This document shows, in pieces, positions 1 through 7,895 of a stretch of 64,000 nt of DNA (the first letter of the stretch is position 1; each line of letters starts with the position of its first letter). The DNA is taken from NCBI RefSeq assembly GCF_009712425.2, contig NZ_VCJR02000002.1, forward strand, positions 248,001 through 312,000, in the 5' to 3' direction. This DNA comes from Aquisalinus luteolus (GTDB lineage: Bacteria; Pseudomonadota; Alphaproteobacteria; Caulobacterales; Parvularculaceae). Position numbers and translations under genes: made by a program. Under the pieces are notes generated by a model. That model saw only the letters and a program-made list of their open reading frames with translations. It was not told the DNA's origin and did no database searches.

Positions 1-567
1 GATCTGCAGCGCCTCGACCCGGCGGGACAGGGCCTTGTAGTCGTCGCCCGCGGTGCGGCCGGTGCCGGCCTGCATGCGGATCATGGAGACGATCATCTGC
101 AGGTGGTTTTTCACCCGGTGCTGGATTTCGCGCAGCTGCTGGTCGACGCCCTGGCCCTCGGGGGCGGGTTCCTCGACAAGCACTTTCTGGACACCGAGAA
201 AACATATGACCTTGTCGTTCTCGTCACGTACGGGCTCCAGGTGGAGATTATTCCAGAAAGGCTCGCCATCGGCGCGGTAGTTCAGCAGGTTAACAGTGAT
301 CGGCTCTTCCTTCTCGATCGCCTCGCGCATCTTCTTCACCGTCGCCTTGCTGGTGTCCTTGCCCTGCAGGAAGCGGCAATTGCGACCGATGACGGCGCTG
401 GCGTTATAGCCGGTCACCCGTTCGAAGGCGCGGTTGACGTAAACGATCGGATTGTCTTCCAGCGCCGGGTTGGTGACGACCAGCGCAAAGGGGTGGAAGT
501 CTGTAATCAGGCCCTTGAGGCGCGATTGCTCCACGGCAGACATGATATTCGGATCGGCTTCGTTCAC
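1..567 (-). CDS. LOV-domain sensor histidine kinase (HisKA_2/HWE type), C-terminus beyond window
   Basis: Blue-light photoreceptor kinase. The N-terminal PAS/LOV domain (about residues 20-130) carries the flavin-adduct motif GRNCRFLQG with the reactive cysteine at residue 64. A short linker leads to the phosphoacceptor box QHRVKNHLQ with His150, typical of HisKA_2/HWE kinases. The catalytic ATPase domain lies outside the window. I chose the GTG at 567, nine bases after a GGGA-containing stretch; an ATG at 543 is possible but has no ribosome site. In Caulobacter and Erythrobacter such kinases feed the PhyR general stress pathway. PhyR and another HWE kinase are encoded about 24 kb away, so a link is plausible but inferred. 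No output domain is visible. Confidence 0.93.
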   Translation of the reverse strand, partial: MNEADPNIMSAVEQSRLKGLITDFHPFALVVTNPALEDNPIVYVNRAFERVTGYNASAVIGRNCRFLQGKDTSKATVKKMREAIEKEEPITVNLLNYRADGEPFWNNLHLEPVRDENDKVICFLGVQKVLVEEPAPEGQGVDQQLREIQHRVKNHLQMIVSMIRMQAGTGRTAGDDYKALSRRVEALQI

Positions 568-753
568 GGCGGTTCTGTTCCCTGTAGAGTTGTCGTCGTC
601 AGTAATTATAGGAAGTCGATTTCAAATTGCCCAGTTTTTGTGATGGTGTCTTTGATCCCGGTTAAACGGGGGCGCTGGCGAGCATGCCCCACACAATGGC
701 GGGATTTTGGCATTGGCTGGCCAATTTGCTGACCTACGCCAGCTTTATTCCGG

Positions 754-778
754 GAATTATCCGGATAACGGATAATTC
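754..778. repeat. Perfect inverted repeat upstream of the LOV kinase
   Basis: Arms GAATTATCC (754-762) and GGATAATTC (770-778) flank GGATAAC, so the site also reads as three GGATAA half-sites. It sits in the 225-base gap between the reductase gene and the LOV kinase gene, about 190 bases upstream of the kinase start. There is no T-run on the minus strand, so an operator is more likely than a terminator. The rest of the gap (568-753) shows nothing I recognise. Confidence 0.5.
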
Positions 779-792
779 GCAAGATTATTTAT

Positions 793-1680
793 CTAGAGGG
801 AATGAACGTCGATCATGCTTGCCTCAAGCAGGGCCTTTGCCATGCGATTGGCTGGTGTTGCGATCCCATGCTTCTCGCCGAGGCGGACAATGACGCCATT
901 TCGGGCCTGAACCTCCATCGGGCGGCCGGCAAGCCGGTCCGCATGGATAGAATTGACACCTTCGCGGTCGCCGGTCGCGTAGTGATAGACGACATCGTCG
1001 GCAATCGTGTCTGGCAGGACAGCGCCCTCGGCCCGGCCTACAGCGGCGCATTCCTCGACAATCTGCCGCATCAGCCCTGCCACCGGGGCAAAGCGGGCAA
1101 TGCCCGAAGGCTGCAGGGTGATGGCGTTGACCGCTCCGGCGCTGTTGATGCACAGCTTGGCCCAGGCCTTCGAGGCGAAATCATCAGTCGTGGTAACGGC
1201 TATGGGCGTGTGGGCGAAAAGGGCCGCGAAGGCCGAGCCGTCGGGTCCGTCAGGGACGATGACGGTGCCTGCGCGCCGTTGCAGCACCCTGCCTGGGGCG
1301 GTCCGCTCTGCCGGTATATCGACGATGCAGGGCGTGATGCGGGCAGGGTCGAAGAAGGGCCGGAAATTCTCCACCTGCTCGATCCCGTTCTGCAGTACGG
1401 CAAGGCGGGTGGTCTCGCCGGTCAGGGCCGGCAGCCATTTGGCGGCGTTGGCGGAATCATACGTCTTGGCCGCAGACAGGACCCAGTCGACGGGGCGGGC
1501 GTCATCGGGGCTGGTGTGGACAGTGGGTGCGGCGGTTATCTTGTCCCCGTCAAGTTCAATCGCAAGTCCATCGGGCAGGGGCGACCGGGTGCAGACATAG
1601 ATTTCATAGTCCGTGTCCTGCCCAAGCCAGGCCGCGACGGTGCCACCGATAGCTCCCGGGCCAATGATTGCGATTTTCAC
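793..1680 (-). CDS. Ketopantoate reductase family oxidoreductase (PanE/ApbA-like)
   Basis: NADPH-dependent 2-dehydropantoate 2-reductase family, 295 residues. The N-terminal Rossmann motif is KIAIIGPGAIGGTVAAWLG. The middle contains the substrate-domain lysine/asparagine region KAWAKLCINSAGAVNAIT, and the C-terminal helical domain holds the conserved NSIHADRLAGRP segment. The GTG start at 1680 has a strong GGAGGGAGA ribosome site; in-frame sequence further upstream overlaps rlmN and is not counted. It lies 29 bases downstream of rlmN on the same strand. Many paralogues in this family do not make pantoate, so I assign the family but not the panE function. Confidence 0.85.
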   Translation of the reverse strand: MKIAIIGPGAIGGTVAAWLGQDTDYEIYVCTRSPLPDGLAIELDGDKITAAPTVHTSPDDARPVDWVLSAAKTYDSANAAKWLPALTGETTRLAVLQNGIEQVENFRPFFDPARITPCIVDIPAERTAPGRVLQRRAGTVIVPDGPDGSAFAALFAHTPIAVTTTDDFASKAWAKLCINSAGAVNAITLQPSGIARFAPVAGLMRQIVEECAAVGRAEGAVLPDTIADDVVYHYATGDREGVNSIHADRLAGRPMEVQARNGVIVRLGEKHGIATPANRMAKALLEASMIDVHSL

Positions 1681-1709
1681 TTGTCTCTCCCTCCAGTGCT
1701 GGCGGCGGA

Positions 1710-2897
1710 CTATTCCACGTCTGCTGCGGTGGCCGGGTCGGACAGGCCGTCGCCATAGAGGCGGGCGCGGCGGGCTTCTGACGCGCGTTGCTTGACGCTG
1801 TCGGTCTTCAGCTGGCCGCAGGCGGCACCGATGTCGCGCCCGCGCGGTGTGCGGATGGGCGAGGCATAGCCGGCGCGGTTGACGATATCTGCGAAGGCCT
1901 CGATCCGGGTCCAGTCGGCGCATTCATAGGCGGCGCCCTCCCACGGGTTGAACGGGATCAGGTTGATTTTGGCCGGAATGCCCTTGAGCAGGCGGACAAG
2001 CTCGCGGGCCTCTGCGTCTGAATCGTTCACGCCCTTCAGCATCACATATTCAAAGGTGATACGGCGGGAGTTGGAGACGCCGGGATAGTCGCGGCAGGCC
2101 TGTAAGAGCTGTTCCAGCGGATACTTCTTGTTGATCGGCACCAGCTCGTTGCGCAGCGCGTCATTGGTGGCGTGAAGCGAGATCGCCAGCATCGCCTCGG
2201 TGCTCGTCCCCAGCTTCTGGAACTCCGGCACGATGCCGGAGGTCGAGACGGTGATGCGCCTGCGCGAAATGGAAATGCCCTCGCCGTCGGCAATGATTGC
2301 TATCGCATCCGAAACGTTATCGAGATTGTAAAGCGGTTCGCCCATGCCCATGAAGACGATATTGGTCAGCTGGCGCTCGTCGAGGGAGGAGGGCCATTCG
2401 CCGATATCGTCCTTGGCGACCAGTACCTGGGCGACGATTTCCGCCGCTGTCAGGTTGCGCACGAGGCGCTGGGTGCCGGTGTGGCAGAAGGTGCAGTTGA
2501 GCGTACAGCCGACCTGGGAGGAAACACACAGCGCCCCCGCCTTGCCGACGCCGGGAATGAACACGGTCTCGGCTTCCACGCCCGGGGCGAAGCGCAGGAG
2601 GTATTTGCGCGTGCCGTCGGACGAGACGCGATGCTCGACAATCTCCGGTCGGGTCAGGCGGTATTTTTCAGCAAAGCCAGCGCGAAGGTCTTTCGAGATG
2701 TTCGTCATCTCGGCAAAGTCGCGGACGCCGTGATTGTAGATCCACTGCCAGATCTGGGAGGCGCGCATCTTCGCTTTCTTCGGCTCGAGGGTGAAATCCC
2801 ACTCCAGACGCGCGCGCAATTGCTCGCGGGTCAGGCCGATCAGGTTGATCTGGGCATCGGTCCTCGAGGTGAAGACCGGGGCGGAAGCGTCTGCCAT
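1710..2897 (-). CDS. rlmN: 23S rRNA (adenine2503-C2)/tRNA (adenine37-C2)-methyltransferase RlmN
   Basis: Radical-SAM dual-specificity RNA methyltransferase, 395 residues, close to the family length. The SAM/4Fe-4S cysteines are C131, C135 and C138 in [11 protein letters not shown], and the C-terminal catalytic cysteine is in DIGAACGQL. Other family signatures are [10 protein letters not shown] (SAM contact) and SLHATND. The start at 2897 (MADASAPVF) has AGAGAC six bases upstream; the longer in-frame extension lacks a ribosome site. Methylation of A2503 supports decoding fidelity. Confidence 0.96.
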   Translation of the reverse strand: MADASAPVFTSRTDAQINLIGLTREQLRARLEWDFTLEPKKAKMRASQIWQWIYNHGVRDFAEMTNISKDLRAGFAEKYRLTRPEIVEHRVSSDGTRKYLLRFAPGVEAETVFIPGVGKAGALCVSSQVGCTLNCTFCHTGTQRLVRNLTAAEIVAQVLVAKDDIGEWPSSLDERQLTNIVFMGMGEPLYNLDNVSDAIAIIADGEGISISRRRITVSTSGIVPEFQKLGTSTEAMLAISLHATNDALRNELVPINKKYPLEQLLQACRDYPGVSNSRRITFEYVMLKGVNDSDAEARELVRLLKGIPAKINLIPFNPWEGAAYECADWTRIEAFADIVNRAGYASPIRTPRGRDIGAACGQLKTDSVKQRASEARRARLYGDGLSDPATAADVE

Positions 2898-3014
2898 GGG
2901 TATGTCTCTTGTATCTCGCGGCGCGCTCCGATCGGACGCGCCAGCCGTTTTCCACAATAACCGGGAAGCGGCGGGACATACAGGAAAAACCCGGCCGGGG
3001 AAAGGGGGGCGGGC

Positions 3015-3236
3015 TCAGTAGATGTCCAGCAGCAGGATGATCCCCAGCAGCACGGCGCCGATGCCCCAGGCCCAGCCGCCAACGCGCAACAGAAGGCCAA
3101 TGATGCGGGGAACTGACCTGCCTCGATACCCCAGCACGGTGATTAACCGCATGACGACGAAAAGGAAGAAGCCACCGAGCAGGGTAAGCACGGCGATGAT
3201 CAGCATCAGGTCATAAAGGGGCGTGTTATCGCTCAT
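3015..3236 (-). CDS. Small two-helix membrane protein, function unknown
   Basis: 73 residues with two strongly hydrophobic segments (about 8-32 and 46-71) joined by a short basic loop containing YRGRSVPR. No domain is recognised. It sits between rlmN and an aldo/keto reductase gene on the same strand, with separate gaps on both sides. Confidence 0.6.
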   Translation of the reverse strand: MSDNTPLYDLMLIIAVLTLLGGFFLFVVMRLITVLGYRGRSVPRIIGLLLRVGGWAWGIGAVLLGIILLLDIY

Positions 3237-3293
3237 CCTGCTATTCTGTCATCAGGACATGCCAGTGTCTTTCCCCTGTTCGGGGAGACAAGA

Positions 3294-4286
3294 TCAGATC
3301 TCGCCGCGGATCTTGCCCATGATTTCGCGGCTGTAGAAGGCTTTCAGCTCCTCGTGCAGGGCATCGTCGAGCGGGTCGAGACGGCTGACCTTGGCGTTGG
3401 CCCTGACCTGGTCGGCGGACGAGGCACCGGTGATGACGGTCGTGACTGCCGGATGGTCGAGGACCCAGCGCTGGGCAGCGTCGGCCATGGAGCAGTCCTG
3501 CGGCAGGACCGGGCGCAGGCGCTCGACGAAATCAAGTCCGGTGTCGAAAGGCAGGCCGGCAAAGGTTTCGCCGACATAGAACGCCTCGCCGTCACGGTTG
3601 AAATTGCGGTGGTCGTTTTCGGCGAACTTCTGGCCCGGCTTGTACTTGCCGGCAAGGAGCCCGGAGGCGAGTGGCAGGCGCACGATAATGGCAACGCCCT
3701 GGTCGTGGGCGGCGGGCAGGATCTCGTCTGCCATGGTCTGGCGCAGCATGTTGAAGATCAGCTGGAGGGAAGAAAGACCCTCTGCTGTCAGGGCATATTT
3801 CGCCTGCGAAACAGTTTCGACCGAGGCACCGAACCGCTTGATGAGCCCTTCGGATCTGAACTCTCGCAGATGTTCGAATACTTCGCCCTTTTCCAGCTCA
3901 CCCTCGCCGATGCAGTGCAACTGGACGAGATCGAGATTGTCAGCCTTGAGGTGTTCCAGGCAATCCTCGATATGGGCGCGCATGACGTCCTTCTCGAAGG
4001 TGCCGGGAAAACCGGCTTCCGGCCGACGTCCGATCTTTGTGGCGATGAAAAGGTCGTCGCGTTTCCCCCGCGCCTCGAGGAAGCGCCCGATCAGGCTTTC
4101 CGACCGGCCCATACCATAGACGTCTGCGGTGTCGATGAAGGTGATGCCGGCATCGACCGCGGTTTGCAAAATCTCGAACGCGTCATCCTCTGATACATCG
4201 CCCCAGTCGGCCCCGCCGAGCTGCCAGCAGCCCAGGCCGATTTCGGATACGGGTGGGCCGTCACTGCCAAACAGTCTGTTTTTCAT
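3294..4286 (-). CDS. Aldo/keto reductase
   Basis: 330-residue NADPH-dependent aldo/keto reductase. It shows the TIM-barrel signatures GLGCWQLGGADWG, the catalytic FIDTADVYGMGRSE (Asp and Tyr of the tetrad), ATKIGRR (catalytic Lys) and DLVQLHC (His). The ITGASSADQVRANA region near the C-terminus is the NADP phosphate-binding segment. The start at 4286 has a GGAGGA site six bases upstream. It resembles the YajO/PdxI-like oxidoreductases, but the substrate cannot be told from sequence. Confidence 0.93.
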   Translation of the reverse strand: MKNRLFGSDGPPVSEIGLGCWQLGGADWGDVSEDDAFEILQTAVDAGITFIDTADVYGMGRSESLIGRFLEARGKRDDLFIATKIGRRPEAGFPGTFEKDVMRAHIEDCLEHLKADNLDLVQLHCIGEGELEKGEVFEHLREFRSEGLIKRFGASVETVSQAKYALTAEGLSSLQLIFNMLRQTMADEILPAAHDQGVAIIVRLPLASGLLAGKYKPGQKFAENDHRNFNRDGEAFYVGETFAGLPFDTGLDFVERLRPVLPQDCSMADAAQRWVLDHPAVTTVITGASSADQVRANAKVSRLDPLDDALHEELKAFYSREIMGKIRGEI

Positions 4287-4434
4287 GGGGGGAGTCCTCC
4301 TGGCGATCTTTTATCTTGTTTAAACCGATATGTTCCGGTCATGGCCTTGCGGCAAGGGTAGCGCTCATCTTTACGTCGTCAAACCGGAAAATCCGGCCAT
4401 TGGATGCGTGCGGGATTTGAAAGAAATGCGCAAG

Positions 4435-4462
4435 AAAAAGCGGGGCGCTTTCGCGGCCCCGC
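4435..4462 (-). terminator. Rho-independent terminator of the small lipoprotein genes
   Basis: Read on the minus strand, a GCGGGGC / GCCCCGC stem (4440-4446 with 4456-4462) is followed by TTTTT (4439-4435). It lies 50 bases past the end of the frameshifted lipoprotein gene and before the aldo/keto reductase, so it separates the two transcripts. Confidence 0.8.
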
Positions 4463-4513
4463 TCTCAACTCCCTCATTCTTCCCTCGGGGTGTTCCCTCC
4501 CGGTATTCAGGCG

Positions 4514-4701
4514 TCAGTTCCCGGCTTCCACCTCGACACTATAGTCGCGGTCTATCTCGTCATAGGAGCCCGGGCCATAGATGCGCGTACTGGTCTTGCC
4601 GTCATCGTCATCCTTGTCGAGATGATGACGCAGGCCGACGCCATGGTCGCGAGTGTGACGAGGCCGGTAGCAGCGAGCGATTTAAGCATAAGCTTTCTCA
4701 T
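4514..4701 (-). pseudogene. Small lipoprotein gene broken by a one-base deletion
   Basis: From ATG 4701 the frame encodes a lipoprotein signal ending MASACVII. It then leaves the frame that encodes DKDDDDGKTSTR and runs to TGA at 4514. Restoring one G after ATCATC gives CVIIVDKDDDDG, which mirrors CIIVVDEDDDDN of the intact neighbour upstream. The unshifted frame instead reads a basic, methionine-rich tail to an early TAG. The ATG overlaps the neighbour's TGA (ATGA), so the two look like a tandem duplication. A sequencing error would produce the same picture. Confidence 0.7.
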
Positions 4702-4871
4702 GCTGCCTCCTCTGCAGCCTCTGTGGCAGGCGCGACCTGCTCATAGCTGGACTCTTTCCAGTTGTTGTCGTCATCATCTTCGTCGACGACGATGATGCAG
4801 GCGGAAAGCGCCATGGACGCGGCCAGCATCAGGCCGGTGATCTTGAAGGCGGTGGTCAGGTTTGAAGGCAT
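4698..4871 (-). CDS. Small acidic lipoprotein
   Basis: 57 residues. A signal peptide with lipobox LSAC (cysteine about residue 22) is followed by IIVVDEDDDDNNW and an Ala/Glu-rich tail, so the mature peptide is about 36 residues and very acidic. The start at 4871 has a strong AGAGGAGT site; the upstream in-frame ATG lacks one. It is joined by ATGA to the frameshifted paralogue downstream. Function unknown; a metal-binding acidic patch is only a guess. Confidence 0.7.
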   Translation of the reverse strand: MPSNLTTAFKITGLMLAASMALSACIIVVDEDDDDNNWKESSYEQVAPATEAAEEAA

Positions 4872-4905
4872 AATGGTCACTCCTCTGTTGCCCCTTTGAA
4901 AGATG

Positions 4906-5109
4906 TCAGTCGTCAAAACTCAGTATGTCGCCGGGCTGGCAGTCCAGCTCCTTGCAGATCGCCTCCAGCGTGGAGAAGCGGATCGCCTTGGCCTTGCCCG
5001 TCTTCAGGATGGACAGGTTGGCGATGGTCACGCCGACCCGCTCGGAGAGCTCGGTCAGTGACATGCCCCGCTCCAGCAGGATCCTGTCCAGTTTTACGTT
5101 AATGGCCAT
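4906..5109 (-). CDS. XRE/Cro family helix-turn-helix regulator (YozG-like)
   Basis: 67 residues, essentially one HTH_3 domain: MSLTELSERVGVTIANLS is the helix-turn-helix, and FSTLEAICKELDCQPGDIL is the typical C-terminal half. It starts 3 bases after the DUF2975 gene, forming the widespread two-gene pair in which a tiny XRE protein accompanies a DUF2975 membrane protein. Confidence 0.9.
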   Translation of the reverse strand: MAINVKLDRILLERGMSLTELSERVGVTIANLSILKTGKAKAIRFSTLEAICKELDCQPGDILSFDD

Positions 5110-5112
5110 GCT

Positions 5113-5652
5113 TTAAACCGTGAACTCCTGCTCTTCCTGCAGTCTTGCGCCCTCACGGAAAACCTCGGCCAGCACCAGGGCGACCGCCGCCCCGAGCCAG
5201 TTTGTCAGGTCGATCGACAGCCCGCCGCCATCGCCATATTCGACGCCGAACAGTACCGCCCAGAGAAAGGCGATCGGCACGATGGCGAGCTTGGCAAGCT
5301 CTGCGAAAAAGATGACCTTGGCGATGCGCTTGAAGCGGTCGGCGTTTTCCGCCTCGAACGGGGTGCCGGCGCTGATGGTGCGCAGCACTTCCATCAATCG
5401 GGAGGAAACGACCACGAACATCGTCGCCGTGATGAAGGCCATGGTTATTTCGACGAACTCCCCCATGGTGTAGTCACTGTCTGAATCAGACCGGAACCCA
5501 TCGAGGAGGCCGTCGAAAAAACCGCCCACCGGAACGGCAATGAACATGAAGAGGGCTACGAGGCCGGTCACGAGCATCGTGATCAGCGATATGATAAAGA
5601 CGATCAGCAGGATTACGGATAGAATGCCTGCGACCTTGTTTTTCTTTGTCAT
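5113..5652 (-). CDS. DUF2975 family membrane protein
   Basis: 179 residues with four predicted transmembrane segments (about 10-35, 65-85, 110-135, 145-165). The segment FMIFVVSSRLMEVLRTISAG-like, with GTPFEAENADRFKRIA after it, is characteristic of DUF2975. It is followed at once by an XRE regulator. Biochemical function is unknown; the pairing suggests the membrane protein modulates the regulator or is its target. Confidence 0.85.
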   Translation of the reverse strand: MTKKNKVAGILSVILLIVFIISLITMLVTGLVALFMFIAVPVGGFFDGLLDGFRSDSDSDYTMGEFVEITMAFITATMFVVVSSRLMEVLRTISAGTPFEAENADRFKRIAKVIFFAELAKLAIVPIAFLWAVLFGVEYGDGGGLSIDLTNWLGAAVALVLAEVFREGARLQEEQEFTV

Positions 5653-5678
5653 TTCGTAAATCCCGCTAGAATAGAAGA

Positions 5679-5727
5679 AACAGGGTGGCCCCGTAGAGGG
5701 CGTGGGTTAAGTGGTGGCCACCCTGTT
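5679..5727. repeat. 12-base inverted repeat upstream of the DUF2975 gene
   Basis: AACAGGGTGGCC (5679-5690) pairs perfectly with GGCCACCCTGTT (5716-5727) across a 25-base loop. It lies in the gap between the 43-residue gene and DUF2975, about 27 bases upstream of the DUF2975 start, where a promoter or leader would be. It shares the CAGGGTG core with the hairpin next to it. Confidence 0.55.
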
Positions 5728-5733
5728 CTCGCT

Positions 5734-5757
5734 GGTCACCCTGGTTACAGGGTGACC
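5734..5757 (-). terminator. Hairpin spanning the stop codon of the small membrane protein gene
   Basis: GGTCACCCTG and CAGGGTGACC form a perfect 10-base stem with a four-base loop, and the loop is the TAA stop codon plus one base. There is no T-run, so this may be a mRNA-stabilising or attenuating hairpin rather than a classical terminator. Confidence 0.5.
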
Positions 5758-5876
5758 GGCATCCCCGACAGCGCGCCGAAATAACCGGCCGATACCAGGA
5801 AAACGATGGTCAGTGTGGCAAGGACGTTGACAAATCCGCCAATAGACCCGAATTTAGATGTACGTTTGTAAGGCAT
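5745..5876 (-). CDS. 43-residue single-pass membrane protein
   Basis: Sequence begins MPYKRTSKFGSIGGFVNVLA, with a basic N-terminus followed by one transmembrane segment (about 15-36). The start at 5876 has a near-perfect AAGGAGAA site; a longer frame upstream has none. The C-terminal codons form half of a 10-base hairpin. The strong ribosome site and tight structure suggest a genuinely expressed small protein. No family recognised. Confidence 0.6.
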   Translation of the reverse strand: MPYKRTSKFGSIGGFVNVLATLTIVFLVSAGYFGALSGMPVTL

Positions 5877-6012
5877 GTGACTTCTCCTTTGCTTCAGCAA
5901 GCGTTTGACTTTGACTTTACTCGGTGGCGGCTGGTTCATTCCGGTCGCCCTTTTTTTGACTTTGAAGAGGACTGTTTTGTTTTTCGTCCCTTATTGATTA
6001 TCAATATATACA

Positions 6013-6074
6013 TATCGAAAAACGATGCAATGGGTTTTTATCGAAAAACGACAAATATTTTGTGTTTTTCGATA
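6013..6074. promoter_or_regulatory. Three copies of an ATCGAAAAAC motif upstream of rdgB
   Basis: TATCGAAAAACGA occurs at 6013-6025 and 6039-6051, 26 bases apart, and the inverted form GTTTTTCGATA lies at 6064-6074, ending 22 bases before the rdgB start. The whole 220-base gap is far more AT-rich than its surroundings. Repetition in both orientations suggests an operator array for an unidentified regulator, possibly the XRE protein encoded nearby (inference). Confidence 0.5.
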
Positions 6075-6096
6075 TAGGCATAGGTAAGGCACTGAA

Positions 6097-6705
6097 ATGG
6101 CTAGGAAATTTTCTGACGAAAAAATGGTCCTCGCGAGCCACAACAAGGGCAAACTGGCCGAATTTGCGCATCTTTTTCGCCCCCACGGCATCGAAATCCT
6201 GTCCGCGGGGGAGCTGGGATTGCCCGAACCCGAGGAGACCGGCGAGACATTCGAGGATAATGCGATCCTGAAGGCGGTGGCGGCGGCAAAGGCTGCCGAC
6301 ATGCCGGCACTTGCCGACGATTCAGGGTTGGCCGCCGCCGCGCTGAACGGCGCGCCGGGTGTCTATTCCGCCCGCTGGGCCGGGCCGGAGAAGGATTTCA
6401 CCGCCGCCATGCAGCGGCTGGAGGACGAACTGATCGCCGCGGGTAATACTGACCGCTCGGCGGCGTTCGTCTGCGTTCTCGCCCTCGCCTGGCCCGATGG
6501 CCATGTCGAGACCGTGCGCGGCGAGGCCAAGGGCCGGCTGATCTGGCCGCCGCGCGGCGATGGCGGCTTCGGTTACGACCCGGTCTTCATGCCGGTCGGA
6601 CGGACCAAGACCTTCGCCGAGATGAAGCCCGAAGACAAAAAGGAAATTTCCCACCGGGCCGAGGCGTTCGAGCGCCTGATCAAGACCTGTATAGCGAGCG
6701 AATGA
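6097..6705 (+). CDS. rdgB: RdgB/HAM1 non-canonical purine NTP pyrophosphatase
   Basis: Hydrolyses dITP, XTP and dITP-like nucleotides to monophosphates, keeping them out of DNA and RNA. 202 residues. The N-terminal nucleotide loop is VLASHNKGKLAEF, followed by ETFEDNAILKA, the catalytic ADDSGL with PGVYSARW, then GGFGYDPVF and the C-terminal SHRAEAF. The stop overlaps the hemW start (ATGA), so the two are translationally coupled, a common arrangement in alphaproteobacteria. Confidence 0.97.
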   Translation: MARKFSDEKMVLASHNKGKLAEFAHLFRPHGIEILSAGELGLPEPEETGETFEDNAILKAVAAAKAADMPALADDSGLAAAALNGAPGVYSARWAGPEKDFTAAMQRLEDELIAAGNTDRSAAFVCVLALAWPDGHVETVRGEAKGRLIWPPRGDGGFGYDPVFMPVGRTKTFAEMKPEDKKEISHRAEAFERLIKTCIASE

Positions 6706-7823
6706 GCGATACAGGAAAGACCGGCCTTTATATCCACTGGCCGTTCTGCACGCGCATCTGCCCCTATTGCGACTTCAACGTCTACAAGGATCGCGGTGCC
6801 GACGAGGCCGCGTGGGAAGAGGCGCTGCGTGCCGATCTGGAGTGGTGGGCGCAGAAGGCTGGAGCTACTCTGTATACAAGCGTCTATTTCGGCGGCGGCA
6901 CGCCGTCGCTGATGGCGCCGTCGCTGGCCAGGGCGGTAATCGAGGCGGCTGCGCCTGTTGCTGGCGCTGAAATTACGCTGGAGGCCAACCCGACCGATGC
7001 CGAGCGAGAGCGGTTCACTGACTTTGCCGCTGCCGGGGTCAACCGCCTGTCGCTTGGGGTGCAGTCCCTGCGCGACGAGGCGCTGGCATTCCTCGGCCGA
7101 AACCATTCCGCAACCGAGACGATCAAGGTGCTGGAGTTCGCACGGGGCGCTTTCGAGCGGCTGACTTTCGATCTCATCTATGCCCGCCCGGGCCAGAGCC
7201 TCGATGTCTGGCGGGCGGAGCTGGCCGAGGCGCTGGCACTCGCCAAGGGGCATTTGTCGCTTTACCAGCTGACGATCGAACCGGGCACGGCTTTCGAAAA
7301 GGCGGTGGCGCGAGGCGACTGGGCCCCTGCCGATGAGGAGATGACCGCCGCCCATTACGATCTGGCGCAGGCGATGTGCGCAGACGCCGGGCTCGCGCCC
7401 TATGAAGTCTCCAACAATGCTGCGCCGGGCCACGAGGCACAGCACAACCTGCTCTACTGGCGTTATCAGGATTATGTCGGCATCGGGCCGGGCGCCCATG
7501 GCCGGGTGCGGATCGACGGCCAGCTTTACGAGACGGTCGCGCTGGACAAGCCGGGGGAGTATCTCGCCGCGACGCCTGAACAGCGCTTTGCGTTGTCGCC
7601 ACTGACCGGCGTGGAACAGGCAGTGGAAATGCTGTCCATGGGCCTGCGCCTGAGCGAGGGGATCAGCCTTGCCAGGTATGAGGCGCTGGCGGGCGCGCCG
7701 TTGAATGACCGCACCCTGACGGAAATGGCTGGTGATGGCCTCGTCCACGTCGAGGGCGACCGGCTGTCTCTGACCGCCGATGGCCGCCGGGTGCTGAACG
7801 CGATAGTCGCCAGCCTCGTCTGA
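6702..7823 (+). CDS. hemW: HemW heme chaperone, radical SAM (coproporphyrinogen-oxidase-like)
   Basis: 373 residues. The radical-SAM cluster motif lies near the N-terminus at C16, C20 and C23 in FCTRICPYCDF, followed by YFGGGTPSL, SLGVQSLRD and the HemN_C domain (GIGPGAHGR, EMLSMGLRL). HemW proteins bind and deliver heme. They keep CX3CX2C but lack the extra residues required for HemN oxygen-independent oxidase activity. It overlaps rdgB by four bases. Confidence 0.93.
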   Translation: MSDTGKTGLYIHWPFCTRICPYCDFNVYKDRGADEAAWEEALRADLEWWAQKAGATLYTSVYFGGGTPSLMAPSLARAVIEAAAPVAGAEITLEANPTDAERERFTDFAAAGVNRLSLGVQSLRDEALAFLGRNHSATETIKVLEFARGAFERLTFDLIYARPGQSLDVWRAELAEALALAKGHLSLYQLTIEPGTAFEKAVARGDWAPADEEMTAAHYDLAQAMCADAGLAPYEVSNNAAPGHEAQHNLLYWRYQDYVGIGPGAHGRVRIDGQLYETVALDKPGEYLAATPEQRFALSPLTGVEQAVEMLSMGLRLSEGISLARYEALAGAPLNDRTLTEMAGDGLVHVEGDRLSLTADGRRVLNAIVASLV

Positions 7824-7839
7824 GCGCTCACAATCCCGC

Positions 7840-7869
7840 TTGTCACGCTCCTGCCATTTCTGGGATAAT
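7840..7869 (+). promoter_or_regulatory. Candidate sigma-70 promoter of the five-paralogue array
   Basis: TTGTCA (7840-7845), 18 bases, then GATAAT (7864-7869). It lies 26 bases upstream of the first array gene, whose GGGAGG ribosome site follows. It is the only gap upstream of the array. Confidence 0.45.
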
Positions 7870-7895
7870 CTGCGTATTCTGGCGGGAGGCCGGGT

